This document shows positions 6,588 through 14,119 of a stretch of 15,125 nucleotides of DNA, in pieces. The stretch's first letter is position 1. The number at the start of each line of letters is the position of its first letter. Below the pieces are notes generated by a model. That model searched no databases and was not told where the DNA came from. It saw only the letters and a program-made list of their open reading frames with translations. Source of the DNA: IMCC26077 sp964490435 (lineage in GTDB: Bacteria > Actinomycetota > Actinomycetes > Nanopelagicales > Nanopelagicaceae); NCBI GenBank assembly GCA_964490435.1, contig CAZBCF010000036.1:1-15125 (forward strand), written 5' to 3'. The position numbers were made by a program, and so were the translations under genes.

Positions 6588-8822
6588 GCGCAAGCGAAGT
6601 GAGTTGGTCACCACCAGCAGGCTCGAAAGCGCCATTGCACCTCCGGCGTACATAGGGTTGAGATTTCCCGAGGCAGCAATCGGAATCCCGATGATGTTGT
6701 ATACGAAAGCCCACCCCAGATTCTCTTTGATGATTCGGAGAGTTTTTCTGGACAAACGAATCGAATCAACGGCAGCGCCTAACGTAGATCGAATCAAGGT
6801 GATATCCGCGACTGCAATCGCACTATCTGTTCCAGTTCCCATCGCCATACTTATATCGGCTGTTGCCAGCGCTGCAGCATCATTGACGCCATCGCCAATC
6901 ATCATTACTTGCCTTCCAGCGCCTTGAAATTCGCGGACAATCGAGACTTTATCCTCTGGCAAAACATGAGCGCGGTAATTCTTGATGCCAGCCGCGTGTG
7001 CAATATGTGCCGCCGCTTGTGGCGAGTCTCCCGTGACGAGGATGCTCTCAAATCCCAGTCGTGTGAAATCTGCGATTGCTGCTGCAGAATCACTCTTGAT
7101 CTGATCGCCAATTTCAAAGAGCCCACGTGCGGTACCGTCGAGTGATAGCACTATAGGCGAACGTCCACGATCGGTAATCTCATGAATCTTATGGAGTATC
7201 TCCGGAGCGTAGCCAGCGGTTCCGTATGCGATTGCTTGGGGTGAACCAATCAATCCCAGATAACTTCTACCGGCTATCTCGACACGACCGGCTACACCTC
7301 TACCAGGATGTGATTCAAATTCAGATATCAAGCCGAAATTGCATTTCTCTTGCTTTGCTAAATCGACGATGCTTCGAGCAACGGGATGTTCACTTTGATT
7401 CTCAATAGTCCCTGCTATCGCGAGTAGAAGTGATCGCTCGATTCCGAAGGTAGTTACTTCGATAATCTCAATTCGTCCAGTTGTGACGGTGCCGGTCTTA
7501 TCAAGGAGCAAGACCGGATTTTGGTGCTTGCTACTCGTGCTGCTCGTGCGGCTTGTTTGCTTTTTCTTTTGGGTTTGCTCTAAAACCGCCGGCGTGCGCA
7601 GGATAATTCCTATTTGCGCCCCACGCCCTGATGCAACGAGGAATGCGATGGGGGTAGCAAGACCAAGCGCGCACGGACAGGCGATCACAAGGAGCGTGAT
7701 GGCAGGTGCAACGGAACGGGTGAGATCTCCAGTAAGAGTGAGCCAGGCGAAGAAGGTGATCAGAGCTAGAGCCACTATGGCAGGTACGAAGATTGCTGCA
7801 ATTCGATCGGCTAGACGCGCGATGGGCGCTTTCTCGCCCTGAGCCTGCACGACCATCTTGGTTATCCGCGCCAACTCAGTCTGCGCGCCAACGCGCTCGG
7901 CACGCACGATCACGCTGCCGTTCATATTGATCGTGGCACCGATGACTCGGGAGCCAGGTGCAATATGTACTGGTAGCGATTCGCCGGTGATGAGCGCGAG
8001 ATCGACATCACTTTCGCCTTCGACAACTACTCCATCGGTAGCAAAAGATTGACCTGGACGCACCATAAAGAGATCGCCAACATTTAAATGCTCGATTGGG
8101 GCATGAATCTCCTCGCCACCTCGGAGGATAGTGACCTCTTTTGCACCAAGTTCTAATAGTGATCGGAGCGCTGCGCCGGCGCGAATCTTCGAGCGAGTTT
8201 CGAGGAAGCGACCAAAAAGAATGAAGAGCATCACTCCGGCAGCAACCTCGACATAGATTGCACCTGTTTGAGTTGCATGTGCGTAACAAGACCAGCCAAA
8301 TGCAGCGAGAGTACCTATCGAAATAAGCGTATCCATATTGGCCCGTGGTAAGGAGCGGAATCCAACTCGGTGAATGGACGATCCTGCGATAAAGACGACT
8401 GGAGCGCTTAGCGCAATTGCAAGCCAACCCCACGGTTCACTCGTGGGACGAAGAATGTTCCATGTGTCCAAGATTGAATTCATCGCATCATTGATTGGTT
8501 GATGAATTGACATGATCATCGAAATGATGATTGTTGGAATGGCAAAAAGGATGGCCATAATTAGTCGCCAGCCAAGTGCAGGAGTCTCTAGGAATTGATT
8601 ATTGGTGGAGCTCAATACTTCGGCCTGATATCCGACGTTGGTGACAGCCCCGATCAGGTCTCCGATAGATACGGTTTCTGGAGCAGTGATGTGGGCGGTC
8701 TCAGTGGCGAAGTTGACGTTTGCGCTGACGCCAGACATTTTATTGAGGGCGCCCTCGATGGTTGCCACACATGAACTACACGTCATGCCGGTGAGTTTGA
8801 GATCGACTTCGCGAACATCCAC
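6576..8822 (-). CDS. Cu(+)-type P1B ATPase
   Basis: This 748-aa heavy-metal ATPase should export cytoplasmic Cu(+) using ATP. Domains in order: an N-terminal HMA domain with GMTCSSC (Cys15, Cys18); membrane segments; actuator TGES (279-282); metal-channel CPC (382-384); phosphorylation DKTGT (Asp441); nucleotide-binding SEHP (477-480); hinge GDGVND (643-648); and the last helices with YNIIGIP and MALSSLLVVTNSLRL. The last two are typical of the Cu(+) subtype (P1B-1). Odd feature: a Lys/Ser/Thr-rich insert, about residues 418-434, just before the phosphorylation site. The GTG start at 8822 lacks a ribosome binding site but has TAATCT 6 nt upstream, so it looks leaderless. No CsoR, CopZ or other copper gene is visible nearby. 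Gene name would be copA or a ctp name; specificity is inferred. Confidence 0.93.
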   Translation of the reverse strand: MDVREVDLKLTGMTCSSCVATIEGALNKMSGVSANVNFATETAHITAPETVSIGDLIGAVTNVGYQAEVLSSTNNQFLETPALGWRLIMAILFAIPTIIISMIMSIHQPINDAMNSILDTWNILRPTSEPWGWLAIALSAPVVFIAGSSIHRVGFRSLPRANMDTLISIGTLAAFGWSCYAHATQTGAIYVEVAAGVMLFILFGRFLETRSKIRAGAALRSLLELGAKEVTILRGGEEIHAPIEHLNVGDLFMVRPGQSFATDGVVVEGESDVDLALITGESLPVHIAPGSRVIGATINMNGSVIVRAERVGAQTELARITKMVVQAQGEKAPIARLADRIAAIFVPAIVALALITFFAWLTLTGDLTRSVAPAITLLVIACPCALGLATPIAFLVASGRGAQIGIILRTPAVLEQTQKKKQTSRTSSTSSKHQNPVLLLDKTGTVTTGRIEIIEVTTFGIERSLLLAIAGTIENQSEHPVARSIVDLAKQEKCNFGLISEFESHPGRGVAGRVEIAGRSYLGLIGSPQAIAYGTAGYAPEILHKIHEITDRGRSPIVLSLDGTARGLFEIGDQIKSDSAAAIADFTRLGFESILVTGDSPQAAAHIAHAAGIKNYRAHVLPEDKVSIVREFQGAGRQVMMIGDGVNDAAALATADISMAMGTGTDSAIAVADITLIRSTLGAAVDSIRLSRKTLRIIKENLGWAFVYNIIGIPIAASGNLNPMYAGGAMALSSLLVVTNSLRLRRFR

Positions 8823-8828
8823 GTTGCT

Positions 8829-8834
8829 AGATTA
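8829..8834 (-). promoter_or_regulatory. -10 element for leaderless copper ATPase transcript
   Basis: On the minus strand TAATCT is followed by AGCAAC and then GTG at 8822. No convincing -35 or CsoR-type operator was recognised in the 49-bp gap to hisN. Confidence 0.5.
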
Positions 8835-8871
8835 GCCCGAACTGCTGGCCACGTATCATTTAATGCATTCT

Positions 8872-9777
8872 TTAGCCTGCGAAATAGCCCAAGATTTCAT
8901 GGTGCAACGCGCCGTTGCTGCTAATGCCATTCGCACCATTAGGGCCAGATACGCCCTTGAAATCACTGAATTGCCCACCGGCCTCGTGCACGATGATTGA
9001 GAGCGGGGCCATATCCCAGAGCGCCAACTTAGGTTCAAGGGCGCAATCGACTGCCCCCTCTGCTACGAGCATGTGTGACCAAAAATCACCGTACGCTCTC
9101 GTCCGCCAGACTCGTTCGGCTAGTTTGAGCAAACCGCCATGAAGTGCGCCCCAGCCATCATTTCTGTTACCAGTTGTTGGTGAGGCAAAAGTTGAGATCG
9201 ACATCGACGCGTCATCAAGGTTTGCTACCGAAGAGACGCGCAACTTGCGTGGCTCGGATTGAATGGCGCCCAGTTTATGGAGTGGTGTGTTGAGTTGCGC
9301 ATCAAGTGGGGTCTTGAGCGTCCCGGTCCCAAGTATTCCGCTCGTAATAACTAAATATGCGCCACTACCTTTACTTGCATACCACCGACGAAAGAGCGCA
9401 GGAGCGCTGACAACTCCAACAAGCACCTCCTCGCCCTCCATAAGCGCGATTAAACTTGCCCACACAGGAACACCGCGTACGAAGTTCTTTGTGCCATCAA
9501 TCGGGTCAATCACCCAGTAACGTCCGCTCTTATCTCCGCTACCAAATTCTTCACCAACGATGTGGTCGTTGGGACGTGCAATTGCTAAGACCTCTCGGAC
9601 CGACTCTTCGATAGCTTTGTCAGCATCGCTGACTGGGGTGAGATCTGGTTTTGTCTCCACATGGAGATCGACGGCAAGAAACCGCGCGGTAGAGATTCGA
9701 TCAGAAACATCGGCAAGGTGGAGCGCCAAATCGAGGTCAGACATTGAGGTAAGAGCCGAGGGCGATAACTCACTCAC
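8872..9777 (-). CDS. hisN: Histidinol-phosphatase, inositol monophosphatase fold (HisN)
   Basis: A 301-aa Mg-dependent phosphatase of the inositol monophosphatase superfamily. Metal ligand motifs are GEEFG (75-79), WVIDPIDGTKNF (88-99; Asp91, Asp94) and WDMAPLSIIVHEAGG (254-268; Asp255). The HisN assignment, histidinol phosphate to histidinol in histidine synthesis, rests on similarity to actinobacterial HisN and on the aroA-rsgA-hisN order seen in Streptomyces. Substrate could still be another phosphate ester. It is longer than the usual length of about 260-270; roughly 25-30 extra residues lie at about 142-175. The GTG start at 9777 is supported by TAACCT 6 nt upstream; an in-frame ATG at codon 12 (9744) is the alternative. 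The 54-bp gap from rsgA holds a GC-rich imperfect hairpin. Confidence 0.85.
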   Translation of the reverse strand: MSELSPSALTSMSDLDLALHLADVSDRISTARFLAVDLHVETKPDLTPVSDADKAIEESVREVLAIARPNDHIVGEEFGSGDKSGRYWVIDPIDGTKNFVRGVPVWASLIALMEGEEVLVGVVSAPALFRRWYASKGSGAYLVITSGILGTGTLKTPLDAQLNTPLHKLGAIQSEPRKLRVSSVANLDDASMSISTFASPTTGNRNDGWGALHGGLLKLAERVWRTRAYGDFWSHMLVAEGAVDCALEPKLALWDMAPLSIIVHEAGGQFSDFKGVSGPNGANGISSNGALHHEILGYFAG

Positions 9778-9783
9778 GCCGTA

Positions 9784-9789
9784 AGGTTA
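9784..9789 (-). promoter_or_regulatory. -10 element for leaderless hisN transcript
   Basis: On the minus strand TAACCT is followed by TACGGC and then GTG at 9777. This suggests that hisN has its own start even though it follows rsgA closely. Confidence 0.5.
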
Positions 9790-9831
9790 CTTGAAAGAGC
9801 GCTTACGCTGCAGGCGCAGAGAGCGCTCGCG

Positions 9832-10815
9832 CTACTCTTCGAGTGAAGCCAGAATCTGCCTGAGAGCGTCAATTCGCCCCTGTCGCCCTAAGTTACCGGC
9901 CGCCCAGTCATTCAGCGCGCAATCTTGTTCGTTATGTGAACAATTCTTCGGACACTTTCGGGCAACTTCAGCACAATCTGGAAAAGCGGCAACTACATCT
10001 GCACTCTTTATATGAGATAAACCAAAGGAGCGCACCCCTGGAGTGTCGATAATCCAGCCACCCCCATCTAGTTCCAGCGCGAGCGCACTTGATGAGGTAT
10101 GACGCCCTTTCCCGGTGGCCTCGTTTACCTCTCCCGTTTGACGAAGTTCATCTTTGACAATTTTGTTTATCAAAGTTGATTTTCCAACCCCGGAATGGCC
10201 GATCAGAACCGTAACCTTGCCCTGGATGAAATCAATGAATTCGGTTGGAGCCCGGTCCTTACGAAGTTGGAAAGTTGGCACATCCATCGTCTTGTAGGTT
10301 GAGAGGAATTCCTCGCCTGATGCTAAATCGCTCTTCGTCATCACAAGAATTGGCGTAATTCCCTCAGCGAATGCAGCAACGAGCGCACGATTAACAAATC
10401 CGTGCTTTGGATGAGGGTTCTCGGTTGCAGAAACTATCGCCAAGTAATCGACATTGGCTACGAGAACTCGCTCGCTCCCATCATCTGCGCTCCGGCGTAG
10501 CACATTCTTCCGATCTTCAATCCGAACGATTCTGGCGAGATTCTCACGCGCTTGATCTGGTTCTGGAATTCCGACGACGGCGACTAAGTCACCAACTACG
10601 ACCGAACGCCTCCCAAGTTCTCGAGCGGTGATGGCAAAAAATTCGAACCCATCCTCCGCAGCACAAGTCACTCGCCCTCTATCAATGGTTAGTACGCGCG
10701 CGTTAGTCGCATCGGCGAATTGTGGTCGATCTTTACTTCTTGGTTTGGTAGACCTAGTTGGGCGAGTGCGAATATCGTCTTCATCGTATTCGCGATGCGT
10801 GCGCCCTTTACGCAT
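9832..10815 (-). CDS. rsgA: Ribosome small subunit-dependent GTPase RsgA
   Basis: A 327-aa circularly permuted GTPase that helps late 30S subunit maturation. N-terminal OB-like domain (about 35-110), then G motifs in permuted order: G4 TKSD (160-163, where many homologues have NKxD), G1 GHSGVGKS (206-213) and G3 DTPG (257-260). The C-terminal zinc-binding region has Cys281, Cys288, Cys292, His294 and Cys299. The frame is open further upstream to 10857, but ATG 10813-10815 is the sensible start: it lies 2 nt after the aroA stop and gives a normal N-terminus (MRKGRTHREYDEDD). Translation is probably coupled to aroA. The basic N-terminal tail fits rRNA contact. Confidence 0.95.
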   Translation of the reverse strand: MRKGRTHREYDEDDIRTRPTRSTKPRSKDRPQFADATNARVLTIDRGRVTCAAEDGFEFFAITARELGRRSVVVGDLVAVVGIPEPDQARENLARIVRIEDRKNVLRRSADDGSERVLVANVDYLAIVSATENPHPKHGFVNRALVAAFAEGITPILVMTKSDLASGEEFLSTYKTMDVPTFQLRKDRAPTEFIDFIQGKVTVLIGHSGVGKSTLINKIVKDELRQTGEVNEATGKGRHTSSSALALELDGGGWIIDTPGVRSFGLSHIKSADVVAAFPDCAEVARKCPKNCSHNEQDCALNDWAAGNLGRQGRIDALRQILASLEE

Positions 10816-10817
10816 AG

Positions 10818-12167
10818 TTATGGTTGCACCAGAATCTGCTTGAGCATCGAATCCCAAAGCCCAGGGAAATCAGGGAAAGTTTTCGTCGTCGTTTCGATGT
10901 TTTCGACCAACACATCGGAAACTTTCAAGCCAATCATCGCCGCTGCTGTGGCTAGTCGATGGTCTTCGTAGGTAAGGAAAGTTCCGCCATGCAATCTTGA
11001 TGGCGCAATCGAGATTGAATCCTCAGCGGCAACTACATTGCCACCTAATTTATTAAATTCTTTTGCTATTGCATCCAATCTATCGGTCTCGTGTAGACGC
11101 AAATGGCCGATACCACGCAGATGTGAAGGTGAATCTGCCAACAGTGCAACGGCCGCTATCGATGGGGTCAGTTCACCGACATCGTGGAGGTCGATATCAA
11201 TTCCATGAATGACGCCCGTCCCGGTTATCGTCAGATCCTCTGCCTGCGAGGTGCTTCCTTTTTTTCGTGAGATAACGGCCCCCATCTCAACGAATATCTC
11301 TCGAAGTTGATCACCAGGCTGAGTAGTGGATTTGGGCCAATCTCGAATAGTCACAGCGCCACCAGCAATCATTGCTGCGCCCATGAAGGGTGCGGCATTT
11401 GATAGGTCTGGCTCAATCAGAGTCCGTGTTCCTTGAATAATTCCAGGGCTGACTTGCCACGATCTATCATCAATCTTATTTACTCGCACTCCTCGCTCTT
11501 TCAACATGGCGATTGTCATCTCGATATGTGGCATCGAAGGCAGACTTCCTCCGACGTGTGTGATTCGCAAGCCGTTCTTCATGCGCGGAGCAACTAACAA
11601 CAGACTTGAGAGAAATTGGCTCGATTGGCTGGCATCAATCTCGATTTCGCCGCCAATTATTTCGCCATCGCCCTGCAGAGTTAATGGCAGTGCGTATCTG
11701 CCGCCATGGTCGATTTCTATCCCTAACTCTTCAAGCGCTTTGATCACAGGCTTTAGAGGTCGTTCATGCGAGCGCGGATCCCCATCAAAAGAGATTTCAC
11801 CTCGGGCCAATGCTGCTAGTGGCGGGAGAAATCGCATTACTGTTCCAGCGTTTCCTACATCGATGTGTGCTGGCCCACTCATCGGTCGCGGAGAGATTGA
11901 AATGGACTCTGGTTGTTGATCAACTCCTAAACCCAGGGCGCGCAGGGCAGAAATCATCAATTCGCTATCACGGGAGTAGAGCGGTTTGTACAGAGTCGAA
12001 GGTGCGTCTGCAAGCGCGGCTAGCACTAATGCCCGGTTAGTCACTGACTTGGAACCAGGCAAAGAGATTGTGGCTGCTAACGGATTGTGAGCAGTTGGAG
12101 CCGACCAGAGTGGGTGCTTCGCCGTTGCTGGCGCGACTCGGCCCCCGGGTTTTTTCTGTGCAGGCAT
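10818..12167 (-). CDS. aroA: 3-phosphoshikimate 1-carboxyvinyltransferase (EPSP synthase)
   Basis: A 449-aa enzyme of the shikimate pathway that joins shikimate-3-phosphate and phosphoenolpyruvate to give EPSP. Signatures: ISLPGSKSVTNRALVLAAL (34-52), the GNAGTVMRFLPP block (105-116), a DGDPRSHERPL block (128-138), HETDRLDAI in the C-terminal half and the late DHRLATAAAMIGL. The N-terminus carries an extra stretch of about 20-25 residues before the first strand, common in actinobacterial AroA. ATG 12167 has no Shine-Dalgarno sequence but sits 7 nt from TACCCT, so it is probably leaderless. It heads a tightly packed aroA-rsgA unit and diverges from the SRAP gene. Confidence 0.96.
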   Translation of the reverse strand: MPAQKKPGGRVAPATAKHPLWSAPTAHNPLAATISLPGSKSVTNRALVLAALADAPSTLYKPLYSRDSELMISALRALGLGVDQQPESISISPRPMSGPAHIDVGNAGTVMRFLPPLAALARGEISFDGDPRSHERPLKPVIKALEELGIEIDHGGRYALPLTLQGDGEIIGGEIEIDASQSSQFLSSLLLVAPRMKNGLRITHVGGSLPSMPHIEMTIAMLKERGVRVNKIDDRSWQVSPGIIQGTRTLIEPDLSNAAPFMGAAMIAGGAVTIRDWPKSTTQPGDQLREIFVEMGAVISRKKGSTSQAEDLTITGTGVIHGIDIDLHDVGELTPSIAAVALLADSPSHLRGIGHLRLHETDRLDAIAKEFNKLGGNVVAAEDSISIAPSRLHGGTFLTYEDHRLATAAAMIGLKVSDVLVENIETTTKTFPDFPGLWDSMLKQILVQP

Positions 12168-12174
12168 ATGGCTA

Positions 12175-12180
12175 AGGGTA
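12175..12180 (-). promoter_or_regulatory. -10 element for leaderless aroA transcript
   Basis: On the minus strand TACCCT is followed by TAGCCAT (7 nt) and then ATG at 12167. It lies back to back with the opposite -10 at 12187-12192, so the two promoters share the same 31 bp and each upstream element would fall in the other gene. Confidence 0.55.
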
Positions 12181-12186
12181 CCGCCT

Positions 12187-12192
12187 TAGGCT
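12187..12192 (+). promoter_or_regulatory. -10 element for leaderless SRAP transcript
   Basis: TAGGCT is followed by ATGGAT (6 nt) and then ATG at 12199. This places the transcript start at the ATG that makes the catalytic Cys residue 2, independent support for that start. Confidence 0.6.
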
Positions 12193-12198
12193 ATGGAT

Positions 12199-12876
12199 AT
12201 GTGCGGCCGTTTTGCGATCTCAAAGAGCCTTGATCAACTTGAGGAAGAGTTTGCTCTTGTTGGTGTGCCCGCACGGGAGCTTCCAGCGAATTGGAATGTT
12301 GCTCCGACTCAAGAGGTGTATGTGATGACTGAGGGTCCAAAACTAGAAATCATGAGGTGGGGATTGATTCCCGCGTGGGCAAAACCAGATTTTGTGAGCG
12401 CACATACCATCAATGCGCGAAGCGAGAGCGTGCATGAGAAACCATCCTTTCGCAACGCATTTAAATTGCGGCGCTGTTTTATCCCAGCTGATGGCTATTA
12501 CGAATGGGCAACAGAGTTAGGCAAGTATGAGAGCAAGCAACCGTTCTTTATTCATCGTCGTGATAATCATGCGTTGGCGATGGCTGGTATTTACGAGAAT
12601 GGAACAGTCGCAATCATCACAAAAGAAGCAACTGGTGCGTTTGCGGCAATCCATAATCGCATGCCACTCTTTCTTCCCTTAGATGAGTGGGAATTTTGGC
12701 TGGATTCAAAGGTCACTGATGTGAGTGAGTTGCAAGATGTAGTGCAATCTGGCTTATCGCCAGAGGCTGCAGGCTTGATTGCTGAACCAGTCTCGACGAG
12801 GGTGAATAAGATCGTGAATAACGGACCTGAACTCGTTCAACCCATTGAGTTAGGGGAGCAACAAACCCTTATGTAG
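12199..12876 (+). CDS. SRAP/HMCES-type abasic-site DNA-protein crosslinking protein (YedK family)
   Basis: A 225-aa SRAP domain protein. Family members bind single-stranded DNA and form a covalent thiazolidine link between Cys2 and an abasic site, shielding it until repair. Key residues are in place: MCGRF start (Cys2), NVAPTQ (33-38), NARSE (72-76, Asn72), YYEW (Glu102) and HNRMP (His152). The frame opens 6 nt earlier at ATG 12193, but that start would bury the Cys at position 4. The chemistry needs Cys at position 2 after Met removal, and TAGGCT 6 nt before ATG 12199 agrees. It diverges from aroA; the gene after it leads to sigR. Old name: SOS response-associated peptidase; peptidase action is on its own Met. 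Confidence 0.94.
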   Translation: MCGRFAISKSLDQLEEEFALVGVPARELPANWNVAPTQEVYVMTEGPKLEIMRWGLIPAWAKPDFVSAHTINARSESVHEKPSFRNAFKLRRCFIPADGYYEWATELGKYESKQPFFIHRRDNHALAMAGIYENGTVAIITKEATGAFAAIHNRMPLFLPLDEWEFWLDSKVTDVSELQDVVQSGLSPEAAGLIAEPVSTRVNKIVNNGPELVQPIELGEQQTLM

Positions 12877-12895
12877 GGCGGGCGTGAGGTCGGTG

Positions 12896-12923
12896 GGGAA
12901 TAACTCACTTGGCTCAGCGGTTA
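12896..12923 (+). promoter_or_regulatory. SigR-type promoter upstream of sigR (autoregulation)
   Basis: GGGAAT (12896-12901), an 18-nt spacer and GTTA (12920-12923) match the SigR/SigH-family consensus GGGAAT-N18-GTT. Transcription would begin about 12930-12932, at or next to an ATG (12932) that lies 6 nt past GTTACT. Self-activation through such a promoter is established for Streptomyces sigR. The only gene downstream on this strand is sigR itself, beyond the sequence gap. Confidence 0.75.
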
Positions 12924-12931
12924 CTCAGGGT

Positions 12932-12967
12932 ATGGCGGTAAGGTGTTCAGTTATGGTGAAGCCGTCG
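12932..12967 (+). other. Possible leaderless 5' end of sigR, cut by the gap
   Basis: ATG at 12932 lies where the SigR-type promoter should start its transcript. Twelve open codons (MAVRCSVMVKPS) follow up to the first N. Downstream of the gap the sigR frame is open from its first base. If the true gap length is a multiple of three, this would be the N-terminus of a longer SigR. It could equally be an unrelated short frame. Confidence 0.3.
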
Positions 12968-13067
12968 NNNNNNNNNNNNNNNNNNNNNNNNNNNNNNNNN
13001 NNNNNNNNNNNNNNNNNNNNNNNNNNNNNNNNNNNNNNNNNNNNNNNNNNNNNNNNNNNNNNNNNNN
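12968..13067. other. Assembly gap of exactly 100 N
   Basis: The run is exactly 100 bases, a conventional placeholder length, so its real size is unknown. It separates the SigR-type promoter from the sigR coding region and hides the true sigR start. Confidence 0.97.
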
Positions 13068-13139
13068 AATGGTCCGGTTACTAGTTCAGAGAAGCTGCCC
13101 GCGACTCGAGGCACATCATCCACTTCCTCGGGTGCTCTT

Positions 13140-13712
13140 GTGCGCTCGGAGATGGCGAGCAGATTCGAGCGCGACGCGCTTCCTTTTCTTGATGCCCTCT
13201 ACAGCGCCGCATTACGGATGACCAAGAACCCCGAGAATGCTGAAGACCTAGTGCAAGAGACTTATGCGAAAGCATTTGCTTCGTTTCATCAATTCACAGA
13301 GGGCACTAATTTACGCGCTTGGCTTTATCGAATCCTCACCACCACATTCATCAACATCTATCGCAAGGAACAACGTCAGCCTTTAATAGCAGATGGCGAA
13401 TTAGAGGAGTGGCAAATCGCTGAGGCAGCCACCCACACGAGTAATCAGGGAAAGTCGGCCGAGGTCGAGGCCTTGGAGCAACTACCTGACAGTGATATCA
13501 AGAATGCACTCCAAGAACTGCCAGAAGAGTTTCGATTGGCAGTCTATTTTGCTGATGTCGAGGGATTTTCTTACAAAGAAGTGGCTGAGATATTAAACAT
13601 TCCAACGGGAACTGTGATGTCTCGTCTTCATCGAGGTCGAAAATTGCTCCGGGAATCTCTTGCAGATTATGCAAGGGAACTTGGCTACGTGAAGCGAGGT
13701 GGCGAGTTATGA
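13140..13712 (+). CDS. sigR: ECF sigma factor of the SigR/SigH type
   Basis: An ECF sigma factor of the thiol-oxidative-stress group (Streptomyces SigR, mycobacterial SigH). Region 2 spans about 8-80 (FERDALPFLDALYSAALRM, DLVQETYAKAFASFHQF, TNLRAWLYRILT) and region 4 about 120-175 (LPEEFRLAVYFADVEGFSYKEVAEIL then GTVMSRLHRGRKLL). Start is uncertain: GTG 13140 gives 190 aa and ATG 13152 a shorter form. Neither has a good ribosome binding site or a leaderless -10, and the frame stays open back to the gap edge at 13068. A longer N-terminus reaching into the gap is likely, as for the longer SigR isoform known in Streptomyces. Its TGA overlaps the rsrA ATG (ATGA, 13709-13712). Confidence 0.9.
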   Translation: MRSEMASRFERDALPFLDALYSAALRMTKNPENAEDLVQETYAKAFASFHQFTEGTNLRAWLYRILTTTFINIYRKEQRQPLIADGELEEWQIAEAATHTSNQGKSAEVEALEQLPDSDIKNALQELPEEFRLAVYFADVEGFSYKEVAEILNIPTGTVMSRLHRGRKLLRESLADYARELGYVKRGGEL

Positions 13713-14080
13713 GTTGCGGTAATCACCACGAGCTTGCATGCACTGAAGTGCTCCATGCCATTGTCCTTTATATCGATCGCGAAATCGAAGATGCGGCGAA
13801 CATGCATGCTATCGAGCTTCATATCGAGGAGTGTCCTCCTTGTGCGGCGCGTACTGCACAAGAGGCATTCATCAATCGTCAATTGAAGAGTTTGCTTAAT
13901 CGTTCCTGCCGCGAAGAGGCGAGTGAGCAACTCCGCGCCAACGTCAACGCCATGATCCAACAATCAGCGAGTCAGAGCTTCGTGCAGTGGAGCCAATCCA
14001 TCACATATACAGAAATCACAACCGATTCCTTCACGCATACCCGGGTTGAGATTCACGAGCGTTATGAGGAAGAAGAGTAA
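13709..14080 (+). CDS. rsrA: Zinc-binding redox-sensing anti-sigma factor, RsrA type
   Basis: A 123-aa ZAS-family anti-sigma factor. The start MSCGNHHELAC resembles RsrA, with Cys3, His7 and Cys11, and the ZAS motif HIEECPPC supplies His38, Cys42 and Cys45. In RsrA these residues hold zinc, and oxidation to a disulfide involving Cys11 releases SigR. A further single Cys67 lies where RsrA has a Cys pair. The C-terminal third (about 82-123) is unlike what I know of RsrA: rich in Ser, Thr and aromatic residues, with an acidic end (EEEE). It overlaps sigR by 4 nt, so the partners are translationally coupled, and is presumably driven by the SigR-type promoter at 12896. Confidence 0.92.
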   Translation: MSCGNHHELACTEVLHAIVLYIDREIEDAANMHAIELHIEECPPCAARTAQEAFINRQLKSLLNRSCREEASEQLRANVNAMIQQSASQSFVQWSQSITYTEITTDSFTHTRVEIHERYEEEE

Positions 14081-14119
14081 ATCGCACGGTAAATACCAAC
14101 CAGTAGCGGGTGATTCGAG

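Noticed and set aside
8008..8433. 141-aa minus-strand frame inside the copper ATPase
   Set aside because: Out-of-frame shadow of a highly conserved coding region, with an unstructured composition rich in Arg, Ser and Cys.
10816..10857. Longer rsgA N-terminus starting at 10857
   Set aside because: It would overlap the aroA coding end by 40 bp; ATG 10815 directly after the aroA stop gives a normal RsgA start.
11506..11919. 137-aa plus-strand frame antisense to aroA
   Set aside because: Shadow of the aroA reading frame, with no start signals and no recognisable domain.
13647..13675. SigR-type promoter for rsrA (GGGAAT near 13649)
   Set aside because: The sequence 18 nt downstream is GGG, not GTT; rsrA is coupled to sigR.
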